From Diphasiastrum complanatum (lineage: Eukaryota; Streptophyta; Lycopodiopsida; Lycopodiales; Lycopodiaceae): DNA of 64,000 bases. The notes under the pieces were generated by a model that was not told the DNA's origin, did not search any database, and saw only the letters and a list, made by a program, of their open reading frames with translations. Below are positions 11,001-22,840 of the stretch, in pieces; the first letter of the stretch is position 1; each line of letters starts with the position of its first letter. The stretch is from NCBI GenBank assembly GCA_029204225.1, contig CM055094.1, forward strand, positions 20,013,489 through 20,077,488, in the 5' to 3' direction. The translations under genes and the position numbers were made by a program.

Positions 11001-14000
11001 ATCAATTCCAACGTAGCCCTGCAATCAGAAGAAGGCCACCATATGATGGCTTGACTAATCAAGAAATGTCTGTTTCTCGATACTTGTTCTTTGAAATGCT
11101 TTCTAATTTAGCTTTTTATTTCTTGTTTCTTGATTCTGTTTGTTGCATGTTAGATTAGTTTCATTTAGAAGGATCTATTTCATTCGATTTTGCAACAAAT
11201 AGGAGTAGGAATTTGTAAGGTGTTCATCCGAGTAATAGGCTAATCCATTTATGAGCATCAGGACTTGCATGTTTTCAAGTAATGTGAGTACAACTCAGGA
11301 GTGAACTTTGCCCGAGTATCTTGTGACAGGATGGACATAACTCGATTGAGCCGAGACTCCACTTGTCTGTTACCAGAGCCGAACCTTCAACAGAGTCATC
11401 AGCCGAGTCCAGAACATGTCTGCCACAACATCTTCCAGTTCTGATGACCCAACTCAAGACAAAATTGACATCACCATGGAAAGCCTCGATATCTCTGAGA
11501 TGAACATTGGTACCAGGAGGCACACTAGTTCCTGAGCCACATAGAGTTCCAACTTTCTCTTTTCAGTGGCTATCAGATCCCATTTCGATTGCATATTGCT
11601 TATACACGTGCTACAATACACGTCAATCTGCCATTCGGCCATGTGCCCACACATGTGAGCTAACACGTGCCAGAACACACGTCACCAAACCATTCGACCA
11701 CATGGCCACATATGCAAGTTTCACACATGTGGATACGAAAGTGTGGTCCCACATGTCAGGTACTGATTGGGCCACGTGACCACACGTGCGAGCCGATACG
11801 TGCAAGAACACATGTCGCTGATCCATTCGGCCACCTGTCCCCATGTGGGATCCCACACATGTTGATTCAAACGTGCAGTTTCACACATGCGTATACAAAC
11901 GTGTGGTTCCACATGTCAGCTACTGACTGGGCCACGTGTCATTGGGATTCACACGTGCCAACTTTTTTCTCCTATATAAGTCCATTCGCAAGGATTGTAC
12001 AATGGCCGGTAATTCCAGGGATTTCAGAAAGGTCAACATACGACGAGTTGAGGCTACAACTACTAGGTCTAGTGTTGACGTATGCATTTGAGAAAGTGCC
12101 GATTATCAATCCATGGCATTCCTTATGAATTAGGAGTGTTTTTGGGATTGAGGGTTGGATCCCATAAAAATCAATTCCAACGTAGCCCTGCAATCAGAAG
12201 AAGGCCACCATATGATGGCTTGACTAATCAAGAAATGTCTGTTTCTCGATACTTGTTCTTTGAAATGCTTTCTAATTTAGCTTTTTATTTCTTGTTTCTT
12301 GATTCTGTTTGTTGCATGTTAGATTAGTTTCATTTAGAAGGATCTATTTCATTCGATTTTGCAACAAATAGGAGTAGGAATTTGTAAGGTGTTCATCCGA
12401 GTAATAGGCTAATCCATTTATGAGCATCAGGACTTGCATGTTTTCAAGTAATGTGAGTACAACTCAGGAGTGAACTTTGCCCGAGTATCTTGTGACAGGA
12501 TGGACATAACTCGATTGAGCCGAGACTCCACTTGTCTGTTACCAGAGCCGAACCTTCAACAGAGTCATCAGCCGAGTCCAGAACATGTCTGCCACAACAT
12601 CTTCCAGTTCTGATGACCCAACTCAAGACAAAATTGACATCACCATGGAAAGCCTCGATATCTCTGAGATGAACATTGGTACCAGGAGGCACACTAGTTC
12701 CTGAGCCACATAGAGTTCCAACTTTCTCTTTTCAGTGGCTATCAGATCCCATTTCGATTGCATATTGCTTATACACGTGCTACAATACACGTCAATCTGC
12801 CATTCGGCCATGTGCCCACACATGTGAGCTAACACGTGCCAGAACACACGTCACCAAACCATTCGACCACATGGCCACATATGCAAGTTTCACACATGTG
12901 GATACGAAAGTGTGGTCCCACATGTCAGGTACTGATTGGGCCACGTGACCACACGTGCGAGCCGATACGTGCAAGAACACATGTCGCTGATCCATTCGGC
13001 CACCTGTCCCCATGTGGGATCCCACACATGTTGATTCAAACGTGCAGTTTCACACATGCGTATACAAACGTGTGGTTCCACATGTCAGCTACTGACTGGG
13101 CCACGTGTCATTGGGATTCACACGTGCCAACTTTTTTCTCCTATATAAGTCCATTCGCAAGGATTGTACAATGGCCGGTAATTCCAGGGATTTCAGAAAG
13201 GTCAACATACGACGAGTTGAGGCTACAACTACTAGGTCTAGTGTTGACGTATGCATTTGAGAAAGTGCCGATTATCAATCCATGGCATTCCTTATGAATT
13301 AGGAGTGTTTTTGGGATTGAGGGTTGGATCCCATAAAAATCAATTCCAACGTAGCCCTGCAATCAGAAGAAGGCCACCATATGATGGCTTGACTAATCAA
13401 GAAATGTCTGTTTCTCGATACTTGTTCTTTGAAATGCTTTCTAATTTAGCTTTTTATTTCTTGTTTCTTGATTCTGTTTGTTGCATGTTAGATTAGTTTC
13501 ATTTAGAAGGATCTATTTCATTCGATTTTGCAACAAATAGGAGTAGGAATTTGTAAGGTGTTCATCCGAGTAATAGGCTAATCCATTTATGAGCATCAGG
13601 ACTTGCATGTTTTCAAGTAATGTGAGTACAACTCAGGAGTGAACTTTGCCCGAGTATCTTGTGACAGGATGGACATAACTCGATTGAGCCGAGACTCCAC
13701 TTGTCTGTTACCAGAGCCGAACCTTCAACAGAGTCATCAGCCGAGTCCAGAACATGTCTGCCACAACATCTTCCAGTTCTGATGACCCAACTCAAGACAA
13801 AATTGACATCACCATGGAAAGCCTCGATATCTCTGAGATGAACATTGGTACCAGGAGGCACACTAGTTCCTGAGCCACATAGAGTTCCAACTTTCTCTTT
13901 TCAGTGGCTATCAGATCCCATTTCGATTGCATATTGCTTATACACGTGCTACAATACACGTCAATCTGCCATTCGGCCATGTGCCCACACATGTGAGCTA

Positions 14001-17000
14001 ACACGTGCCAGAACACACGTCACCAAACCATTCGACCACATGGCCACATATGCAAGTTTCACACATGTGGATACGAAAGTGTGGTCCCACATGTCAGGTA
14101 CTGATTGGGCCACGTGACCACACGTGCGAGCCGATACGTGCAAGAACACATGTCGCTGATCCATTCGGCCACCTGTCCCCATGTGGGATCCCACACATGT
14201 TGATTCAAACGTGCAGTTTCACACATGCGTATACAAACGTGTGGTTCCACATGTCAGCTACTGACTGGGCCACGTGTCATTGGGATTCACACGTGCCAAC
14301 TTTTTTCTCCTATATAAGTCCATTCGCAAGGATTGTACAATGGCCGGTAATTCCAGGGATTTCAGAAAGGTCAACATACGACGAGTTGAGGCTACAACTA
14401 CTAGGTCTAGTGTTGACGTATGCATTTGAGAAAGTGCCGATTATCAATCCATGGCATTCCTTATGAATTAGGAGTGTTTTTGGGATTGAGGGTTGGATCC
14501 CATAAAAATCAATTCCAACGTAGCCCTGCAATCAGAAGAAGGCCACCATATGATGGCTTGACTAATCAAGAAATGTCTGTTTCTCGATACTTGTTCTTTG
14601 AAATGCTTTCTAATTTAGCTTTTTATTTCTTGTTTCTTGATTCTGTTTGTTGCATGTTAGATTAGTTTCATTTAGAAGGATCTATTTCATTCGATTTTGC
14701 AACAAATAGGAGTAGGAATTTGTAAGGTGTTCATCCGAGTAATAGGCTAATCCATTTATGAGCATCAGGACTTGCATGTTTTCAAGTAATGTGAGTACAA
14801 CTCAGGAGTGAACTTTGCCCGAGTATCTTGTGACAGGATGGACATAACTCGATTGAGCCGAGACTCCACTTGTCTGTTACCAGAGCCGAACCTTCAACAG
14901 AGTCATCAGCCGAGTCCAGAACATGTCTGCCACAACATCTTCCAGTTCTGATGACCCAACTCAAGACAAAATTGACATCACCATGGAAAGCCTCGATATC
15001 TCTGAGATGAACATTGGTACCAGGAGGCACACTAGTTCCTGAGCCACATAGAGTTCCAACTTTCTCTTTTCAGTGGCTATCAGATCCCATTTCGATTGCA
15101 TATTGCTTATACACGTGCTACAATACACGTCAATCTGCCATTCGGCCATGTGCCCACACATGTGAGCTAACACGTGCCAGAACACACGTCACCAAACCAT
15201 TCGACCACATGGCCACATATGCAAGTTTCACACATGTGGATACGAAAGTGTGGTCCCACATGTCAGGTACTGATTGGGCCACGTGACCACACGTGCGAGC
15301 CGATACGTGCAAGAACACATGTCGCTGATCCATTCGGCCACCTGTCCCCATGTGGGATCCCACACATGTTGATTCAAACGTGCAGTTTCACACATGCGTA
15401 TACAAACGTGTGGTTCCACATGTCAGCTACTGACTGGGCCACGTGTCATTGGGATTCACACGTGCCAACTTTTTTCTCCTATATAAGTCCATTCGCAAGG
15501 ATTGTACAATGGCCGGTAATTCCAGGGATTTCAGAAAGGTCAACATACGACGAGTTGAGGCTACAACTACTAGGTCTAGTGTTGACGTATGCATTTGAGA
15601 AAGTGCCGATTATCAATCCATGGCATTCCTTATGAATTAGGAGTGTTTTTGGGATTGAGGGTTGGATCCCATAAAAATCAATTCCAACGTAGCCCTGCAA
15701 TCAGAAGAAGGCCACCATATGATGGCTTGACTAATCAAGAAATGTCTGTTTCTCGATACTTGTTCTTTGAAATGCTTTCTAATTTAGCTTTTTATTTCTT
15801 GTTTCTTGATTCTGTTTGTTGCATGTTAGATTAGTTTCATTTAGAAGGATCTATTTCATTCGATTTTGCAACAAATAGGAGTAGGAATTTGTAAGGTGTT
15901 CATCCGAGTAATAGGCTAATCCATTTATGAGCATCAGGACTTGCATGTTTTCAAGTAATGTGAGTACAACTCAGGAGTGAACTTTGCCCGAGTATCTTGT
16001 GACAGGATGGACATAACTCGATTGAGCCGAGACTCCACTTGTCTGTTACCAGAGCCGAACCTTCAACAGAGTCATCAGCCGAGTCCAAAACATGTCTGCC
16101 ACAACATCTTCCAGTTCTGATGACCCAACTCAAGACAAAATTGACATCACCATGGAAAGCCTCGATATCTCTGAGATGAACATTGGTACCAGGAGGCACA
16201 CTAGTTCCTGAGCCACATAGAGTTCCAACTTTCTCTTTTCAGTGGCTATCAGATCCCATTTCGATTGCATATTGCTTATACACGTGCTACAATACACGTC
16301 AATCTGCCATTCGGCCATGTGCCCACACATGTGAGCTAACACGTGCCAGAACACACGTCACCAAACCATTCGACCACATGGCCACATATGCAAGTTTCAC
16401 ACATGTGGATACGAAAGTGTGGTCCCACATGTCAGGTACTGATTGGGCCACGTGACCACACGTGCGAGCCGATACGTGCAAGAACACATGTCGCTGATCC
16501 ATTCGGCCACCTGTCCCCATGTGGGATCCCACACATGTTGATTCAAACGTGCAGTTTCACACATGCGTATACAAACGTGTGGTTCCACATGTCAGCTACT
16601 GACTGGGCCACGTGTCATTGGGATTCACACGTGCCAACTTTTTTCTCCTATATAAGTCCATTCGCAAGGATTGTACAATGGCCGGTAATTCCAGGGATTT
16701 CAGAAAGGTCAACATACGACGAGTTGAGGCTACAACTACTAGGTCTAGTGTTGACGTATGCATTTGAGAAAGTGCCGATTATCAATCCATGGCATTCCTT
16801 ATGAATTAGGAGTGTTTTTGGGATTGAGGGTTGGATCCCATAAAAATCAATTCCAACGTAGCCCTGCAATCAGAAGAAGGCCACCATATGATGGCTTGAC
16901 TAATCAAGAAATGTCTGTTTCTCGATACTTGTTCTTTGAAATGCTTTCTAATTTAGCTTTTTATTTCTTGTTTCTTGATTCTGTTTGTTGCATGTTAGAT

Positions 17001-17449
17001 TAGTTTCATTTAGAAGGATCTATTTCATTCGATTTTGCAACAAATAGGAGTAGGAATTTGTAAGGTGTTCATCCGAGTAATAGGCTAATCCATTTATGAG
17101 CATCAGGACTTGCATGTTTTCAAGTAATGTGAGTACAACTCAGGAGTGAACTTTGCCCGAGTATCTTGTGACAGGATGGACATAACTCGATTGAGCCGAG
17201 ACTCCACTTGTCTGTTACCAGAGCCGAACCTTCAACAGAGTCATCAGCCGAGTCCAAAACATGTCTGCCACAACATCTTCCAGTTCTGATGACCCAACTC
17301 AAGACAAAATTGACATCACCATGGAAAGCCTCGATATCTCTGAGATGAACATTGGTACCAGGAGGCACACTAGTTCCTGAGCCACATAGAGTTCCAACTT
17401 TCTCTTTTCAGTGGCTATCAGATCCCATTTCGATTGCATATTGCTTATA

Positions 17450-18519
17450 CACGTGCTACAATACACGTCAATCTGCCATTCGGCCATGTGCCCACACATG
17501 TGAGCTAACACGTGCCAGAACACACGTCACCAAACCATTCGACCACATGGCCACATATGCAAGTTTCACACATGTGGATACGAAAGTGTGGTCCCACATG
17601 TCAGGTACTGATTGGGCCACGTGACCACACGTGCGAGCCGATACGTGCAAGAACACATGTCGCTGATCCATTCGGCCACCTGTCCCCATGTGGGATCCCA
17701 CACATGTTGATTCAAACGTGCAGTTTCACACATGCGTATACAAACGTGTGGTTCCACATGTCAGCTACTGACTGGGCCACGTGTCATTGGGATTCACACG
17801 TGCCAACTTTTTTCTCCTATATAAGTCCATTCGCAAGGATTGTACAATGGCCGGTAATTCCAGGGATTTCAGAAAGGTCAACATACGACGAGTTGAGGCT
17901 ACAACTACTAGGTCTAGTGTTGACGTATGCATTTGAGAAAGTGCCGATTATCAATCCATGGCATTCCTTATGAATTAGGAGTGTTTTTGGGATTGAGGGT
18001 TGGATCCCATAAAAATCAATTCCAACGTAGCCCTGCAATCAGAAGAAGGCCACCATATGATGGCTTGACTAATCAAGAAATGTCTGTTTCTCGATACTTG
18101 TTCTTTGAAATGCTTTCTAATTTAGCTTTTTATTTCTTGTTTCTTGATTCTGTTTGTTGCATGTTAGATTAGTTTCATTTAGAAGGATCTATTTCATTCG
18201 ATTTTGCAGCAAATAGGAGTAGGAATTTGTAAGGTGTTCATCCGAGTAATAGGCTAATCCATTTATGAGCATCATGACTTGCATGTTTTCAAGTAATGTG
18301 AGTACAACTCAGGAGTGAACTTTGCCCGAGTATCCTGTGACAGGTTGGATATAACTACAACACGATGAGATTTCTTTGCCTGAGTGGGTAATAAATCGAG
18401 AGGACTAATTCATAAGAAACTCGTGAAGCTTGGTAATGAGCAGAAGTGAAACCCAACCAAGAACGTGGCAAACTATAACAGATCTTAAAGAGAAGAATCG
18501 ATAGATTGATAGGGAACCA
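17450..18519 (+). repeat. Last partial satellite unit running into the native RT-element 3' end
   Basis: Starts as a normal unit, but from about 18340 follows the unfused RT 3' region (tacaacacgatgagatttc), as at 20873-21037, and ends at 'gatagggaa'. This edge shows the native sequence that the satellite replaced with a piece of X. Confidence 0.75.
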
Positions 18520-19204
18520 ATAAACAAGGTTTTTGCATAGGCTTGCCATAGGCTTGTGTCGCAAGCCAACCAGGCTCTACCACGTAGGCTTGAATGGATC
18601 TAGAGAGAGAAAGAGGTGGATCTCGCAAGCTACCACATGGAAAGCCACGTAGGCCTGCCACATGGAAAACCATCTAGGTCCACCTCGTGGCAAGCCTTGC
18701 AAGTTAGGGTTTGCAAACACGTAGGTCTAACATAGGCTTGTGTTGCAAGCCATCCAGACTTTGCCACGTAGGTCTGAGTGGACCTAGAGAGAGAAAGAGG
18801 GGGCTCATAAACTGCCAGGTAACCAACCACATAGTCCTACCATAGCCTTGTGTGGTTTACCACATGGCCTACAATAGACTTGTGTAGCAGGCCACATAGG
18901 CCTGCGATTGACCAAAGTTGTCATAGGTGCCCACGTGTCAAGTCACGTATGACTGCCATGTGGCAAATCATGCAGGCTTTGGGGTTAGCCACGTGGCAAG
19001 CCACGTAGGCCCATCATAGGCTGGCAAGCCAACCAGGCTCTGCCTACGTGGTCTGCTATTTGCGAAGCCTATCGCACACTACCACATGGCAAATCATGCA
19101 GGCTTGAGGGTTGCCATGTGGCAAGCCATGTAGGCCTACCATAACCTTGTATGTCAAGTCAACTGGGCCATGTGCCACATAGGCTTGAGTGGACCTAGAG
19201 ATCT
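18520..19204 (+). repeat. RT-element 5' region: degenerate CCACGTAGGC / CCACATGGCAAGCC repeats
   Basis: About 0.7 kb of short imperfect repeats around gccacgtaggc, ccacatggcaagcc and aggcttgagtggacctagag. Read on the other strand many contain ACGTGGC, the core of the ABA-response element. Related blocks lie at 21038-21110, 23270-23475, 31629-32434, 54150-54560 and 63171-63579, usually upstream of an RT copy or a (GA)n run. A regulatory role is inference. Confidence 0.6.
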
Positions 19205-19278
19205 CTATATATGTATAGGTGGGCTCAAATCTCTTGCCATAAAACCCAGCCAAGAAGATAAATTTTTTCAAACCCTAA
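19205..19278 (+). promoter_or_regulatory. TATA-like sequence and telo-box before RT copy 1
   Basis: ctatatatgtatag at 19205-19218 could act as a TATA box. AAACCCTAA at 19270-19278 abuts the ATG of the RT frame. AAACCCTAA (telo-box) is a known plant promoter motif and also one telomere repeat unit. The arrangement recurs before RT copies 2 and 4. Confidence 0.4.
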
Positions 19279-20456
19279 ATGTGCCCTAAAAGACACAAAA
19301 AACAGCAAGCATCAAATCTAAAAAATCAGCACCAAAATTGGTCGAAACCACACATTAAATGGATGCAGGAACTCGCCCTCCTACAAGCCTTGTGTGCTGA
19401 AAATTTCAGCCTGAAATTGCATTACAAACTCAAAAAACCAGCAAGCAAAGAATTAGGTTACCCCCAAAAAACAAATATTCCTTTGAACGGGATTGACGAT
19501 TTGAAAACTATTATGACTAAAATGATTTGTTCGGCATTTAAGATTGCCAAAATCAAATTGCTCAAATACAAACGAATATCTGGAACCAATGATTTTAAAT
19601 GGGCTTCAAAAAATACAGGTTCATATGAATGGAGTACTATAGACCGCAAGAATACCTTATGCATTTGGAATTCCTATTTGATAGACAATTGCATTATCTG
19701 ACTTGGGGATCATACTTGGCGACAGGTCAGAGGAATACCAATGGGCTTTTCACATTGACCAATGTCTTATAACTGGTGCCTTTCTTTTTTTGAAATGCAG
19801 TTTATTAAGAGGCTTGCAAGATTAGGGCAGATTAAATTTATAAACGACTTCAAATATTCGTTCAGGTACATTGACGATATATGCTTTATCAATAATCATA
19901 TGGTTGGACGTTTCCTAAACAAGACTCAACCAAGAACACCTGACAATCCTTTTTGGATCTATCCCCTGGAATACCTTGAGATAGACGGAAATGACAACAC
20001 ATGTAATTTGGTGAACTTTTTGAATATTACAATTACCTTTAGCCCAATTATCGGTTGTACATATCTCTCCAAATATGACAAAAGGAGAGACCTTCCTTTT
20101 CGCTTTTTGCAATATATACACCTTGCCTCAAATAGACCTATGTTTAACTCATATAATAGACCTGTGGTAACTCGGGGTAGCTTAATATGTATCTAGGCAA
20201 CTAATAAAACAACAACACACCTCTCGAAGGCTGCAACTACAAGAGTACCTAAGGGCACCGTCTTGGAAAAGGGTTGATCTCTTTTACATGCCTATTAAAA
20301 GAAGAGATCCATGGCGAACTGAACAACCAATAGGTAAAGCTATCAAGTGGCCTATGATTCCAGGGATTTCAGAAAGGTCAACGTACGACGAGTTAAGGCT
20401 ACAACTACTAGACTTTGGCTACAAATATAGGTCTAGTGTTGACATATGCATTTGAG
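19279..20456 (+). pseudogene. RT copy 1: Penelope-like reverse transcriptase, longest copy
   Basis: Encodes a reverse transcriptase-like protein after a short basic N-terminus (MCPKRHKKQQ). Motifs in order are TNIPLNGIDDLK (just after motif A), RQVRGIPMGF (motif B), FRYIDDICFIN with the catalytic YIDD at 19867-19878, EYLEI, LVNFLNITITF and LSKYDKRRDLPF. The last motifs are typical of Penelope-like RTs and relatives. Damage: a stop at 19699-19701 and another after GFSH. After GSLICI the sense reading continues in another frame (RQLIKQ, then RRLQLQEYL to DFGYKYRSSVD and a stop at 20456). The motif A aspartate is not visible, so even an unbroken copy may be inactive. No GIY-YIG endonuclease is seen. 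Its C-terminal end is the part recycled in the 1,169-bp satellite. Confidence 0.65.
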
Positions 20457-21037
20457 AAAGTGCCGATTATCAATCCATGGCATTCCTTATGAATTAGGAG
20501 TACTTTTGGGATTGAGGGTTGGATCCTATAAAAATCAATTCCAACGTAGCCCTGCAATCAGAAGAAGGCCACCATATGGTGGCCTGACTAATCAAGAAAT
20601 GTGTGTTTCTTGATTCTTGTTCTTTGAAATGCTTTCTAATTTAGCTTTTTATTTCTTGTTTCTTAATTATGTTTGTTGCATGTTAGATTAGTTTCATTCA
20701 CAAGGATCTATTTCATTCAATTCTGCAGCAAGTAGGAGTAGGAATTTATTAGGTGTTCATCCGAGTAATAGGCTAATCCATTTATGAGCATCAGGACTTG
20801 CATGTTTTCAAGTAATGTGAGTACAGTTCAGGAGTGAACATTGCCCGAGTATCCTGTGACAGGTTGGATATAACTACAACACGATGAGATTTCTTTGTCT
20901 GAGTGGGTAATAAATCGAGAGGACTAATTCATAAGAAACTTGTGAAGCTTGGTAATAAGCAGAAGTGAAACCCAACCAAGAACGTGGCAAACTGTAACAT
21001 ATCTCAAAGAGAAGAATCAATAGACTGATAGGGAATA
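20457..21037 (+). other. RT-element 3' region
   Basis: Non-coding tail after RT copy 1, ending in 'gatagggaa' at 21037, directly before the 5' region of the next RT copy. The same tail, up to about position 20860, makes up the middle of each satellite unit. It fixes the natural 3' end of the element at about 21037 and at 18519. Confidence 0.6.
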
Positions 21038-21175
21038 CCGTAACCTTGTACGTTAAGCCAACTGGGCCCTGTGCCACGTAGGCTTGAGTGAACCTAGAGA
21101 TATATATATATATAGGTGGGCTCAAATCTCTTGCCATAAAAACCAGCCAAGAAGATAAATTTTTTCAAACCCTAA
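21038..21175 (+). promoter_or_regulatory. 5' region of RT copy 2
   Basis: A shortened form of the ACGTAGG block with an (AT)n TATA-like run at about 21100-21112 and a telo-box before the ATG at 21176. It follows the previous RT tail with no gap, so the elements are head to tail. Confidence 0.4.
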
Positions 21176-21624
21176 ATGTGCCCTAAAAGACACAAAAAAC
21201 AGCAAGCATCAAATCTAAAAAATCAGCACCAAAATGGGTCGAAACCACACATTAGATGGATGCAGGAACTCGCCCTCCTACAAGCCTTGTGTGCTGAAAA
21301 TTTCAGCCTGAAATTGCATTACAAACTCAAAAAACCAGCAAGCAAAGAATTAGGTTACCCCCAAAAAACAAATATTCCTTTGAACGGGATTGACGATTTG
21401 AAAACTATTATGACTAAAATGATTTGTTCGCATTTAAGATTGCCAAAAGCAAATTGCTCAAATACAAACAAATATCTGGAACCAATGATTTTAAATGGGC
21501 TTCAAAAAATACAGGTTCATATGAATGGAGTACTATAGACCGCAGGAATACCTTATGCATTTGGAAGTCCTATTTGATAGACAATTGCATTATCAGACTT
21601 GGGGATCATAATCAGCGACAGGTC
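21176..21624 (+). pseudogene. RT copy 2, truncated and fused to X
   Basis: Nearly identical to the first 150 codons of RT copy 1, but a missing base near 21430 shifts the frame (two overlapping frames, 21176-21538 and 21424-21639). The copy breaks just before motif B: after 'cgacaggtcggg' the sequence becomes X (ttaccttattgaggtcata). No YIDD motif, so it cannot encode an active enzyme. Confidence 0.65.
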
Positions 21625-22370
21625 GGGTTACCTTATTGAGGTCATAAATGATAAGCCCTTAGCTGCTCCGTACGCCTATCTAACGAAATATACATAGGGC
21701 TATAGGTCCAAGATCATGCGTATCCCCATGAAACTATTCCACATGATGGCTGATTCTAAACTACATGATCAGAACCTTTATGACTCGGCCCAGTTTGCTT
21801 CCAACTGCCTCCATGACTATATCAAGAACATGCAAACCTCCAGTTATTGGGCTATCTTTTGATAGATGTCACTTTGCAGCAGTTGAGCCACCGACCTCAA
21901 GTTTGAGACCACTTGATGCTATCAGATAAAAGCTTGGGAGACTCCCTCAGAACCAGCCAAGAATACCAACTCTACTTCTAGGCCTATTGCAACTGATTCC
22001 ACGCAAGCGGCTTCTCAAAAGAGAAAGAGTTCCTTCTCTCTACAAGGGCCAACTGCAAAGCACCAAACGGTCGGCCTAGTGAAGCTTACATTTAGAAAGA
22101 CACCCATGTCCTCTATGCCAGAGACGAAGGATCATTCTGCTGAAGAGTCTTTTGCTCAATATGAAGACACCACCACACTGGTTCAACCACCACCAACACA
22201 ACAATCCAGGCAAAGGACCAAGATACAAGCGAAGCGTCATGCTTCATCAGATGAAACAGACTCAGATGATATGGAGCTTGACCTCACTAGTAACGTATGT
22301 AGCTAACTAGAAGTTGGATAGCCGCAACGCTTGGGGTCCATACTTCAAGATTCTATTTTCTACCATTAAC
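21625..22370 (+). pseudogene. Gene X, 3' part (copy a)
   Basis: Matches 27540-28316. It holds the conserved KIMRIPMKLFHMM, YDSAQFASNCLHDYIKN and SFSKEKEF-type segments with several stops. An open frame at 22079-22306 is a shifted reading. The segment encoding VEFTFKEFHG to EFLVCPHNSDD is absent here, while a 'caaccaccaccaacacaaca' stretch is retained. Unrecognised protein family. Confidence 0.5.
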
Positions 22371-22840
22371 TAACATAACTTCTCATGTAAATGCAAATCG
22401 TATTGCACATCAAAGTTTTCTTTCCATCTACTCAAAGCGTTCATATCAAAGAAAAACAGTCTTATCGATCTGAAAATCATGGCAAGAAACTTTGAATATT
22501 TTGGATCACAATGAGCGCCAACGTGAATCTTGAAATTCAGAAAATACGGAGTGTGTTGGATCAAATGGAGCGGCAAGGTTATCTTGAATTTTTGTAATTC
22601 AAAAATTTGCAATTTCAACACACATCTATTGAAAAAATATTTTGCTTATTTTGCTCATAACTGCAAAGCTTTGATTTTGCATATAAAGCAAAAAACGTGG
22701 AGTGTGATGGATCAAAAAGAGTGCCAAGGTCATTTCAAACTTTTCCAATTATTTTTTTTTATAATTAAGACGAGTTTTAATAGCTTACAAGATATATAAC
22801 AAGTTGGTTTTCTACTAGAGTAATCTATCGATTATTAAGA
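22371..22840 (+). repeat. X-Y spacer, copy 1
   Basis: Non-coding sequence between X and Y, with phrases such as gtgttggatcaaatggagcg and gtgatggatcaaaaagag, themselves a diverged internal duplication. Copies at 28317-28790, 52801-53267, 61870-62337 and inverted at 59150-59640. Its constant position supports X and Y as one repeat. Confidence 0.7.

Larger units (their letters stand above)
4591..18355. repeat. 1,169-bp tandem satellite array, 11 full units plus a partial twelfth
   Basis: Units start at 4591, 5760, 6929, 8098, 9267, 10436, 11605, 12774, 13943, 15112, 16281 and 17450, each exactly 1,169 bp after the last. Each unit fuses three dispersed repeats: a G-box/TATA module (about 395 bp), the last part of the RT element with its 3' region (about 508 bp), and a piece of X (about 266 bp). 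Units 1 and 2 carry many private differences, while units 3 to 11 are almost identical. Unit 4 has a private T at 9065. Units 10 and 11 share an A at 16088 and 17257. The twelfth unit runs into the native RT 3' end near 18355. The ORFs of 63 to 153 codons in every unit are by-products of the repeat. Confidence 0.97.

Noticed and set aside
4653-17973. Open frames of 63-153 codons on both strands in every satellite unit
   Set aside because: They overlap each other on both strands, are made of CACATG/ACGTG-rich promoter text (His/Thr/Cys-rich products), cross the fusion points of the unit and match no protein. They repeat because the DNA repeats.
4591-18355. CRISPR array
   Set aside because: The repeat is 1,169 bp with no unique spacers, in a plant-like genome.
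18485-19271. 62-71 codon minus-strand frames in the ACGTAGG block
   Set aside because: Low-complexity products of the short repeats, without conserved starts and shared only through the repeat.
19270-19278. Telomeric DNA
   Set aside because: Only single AAACCCTAA units are present, with no tandem telomere repeats anywhere in the window.
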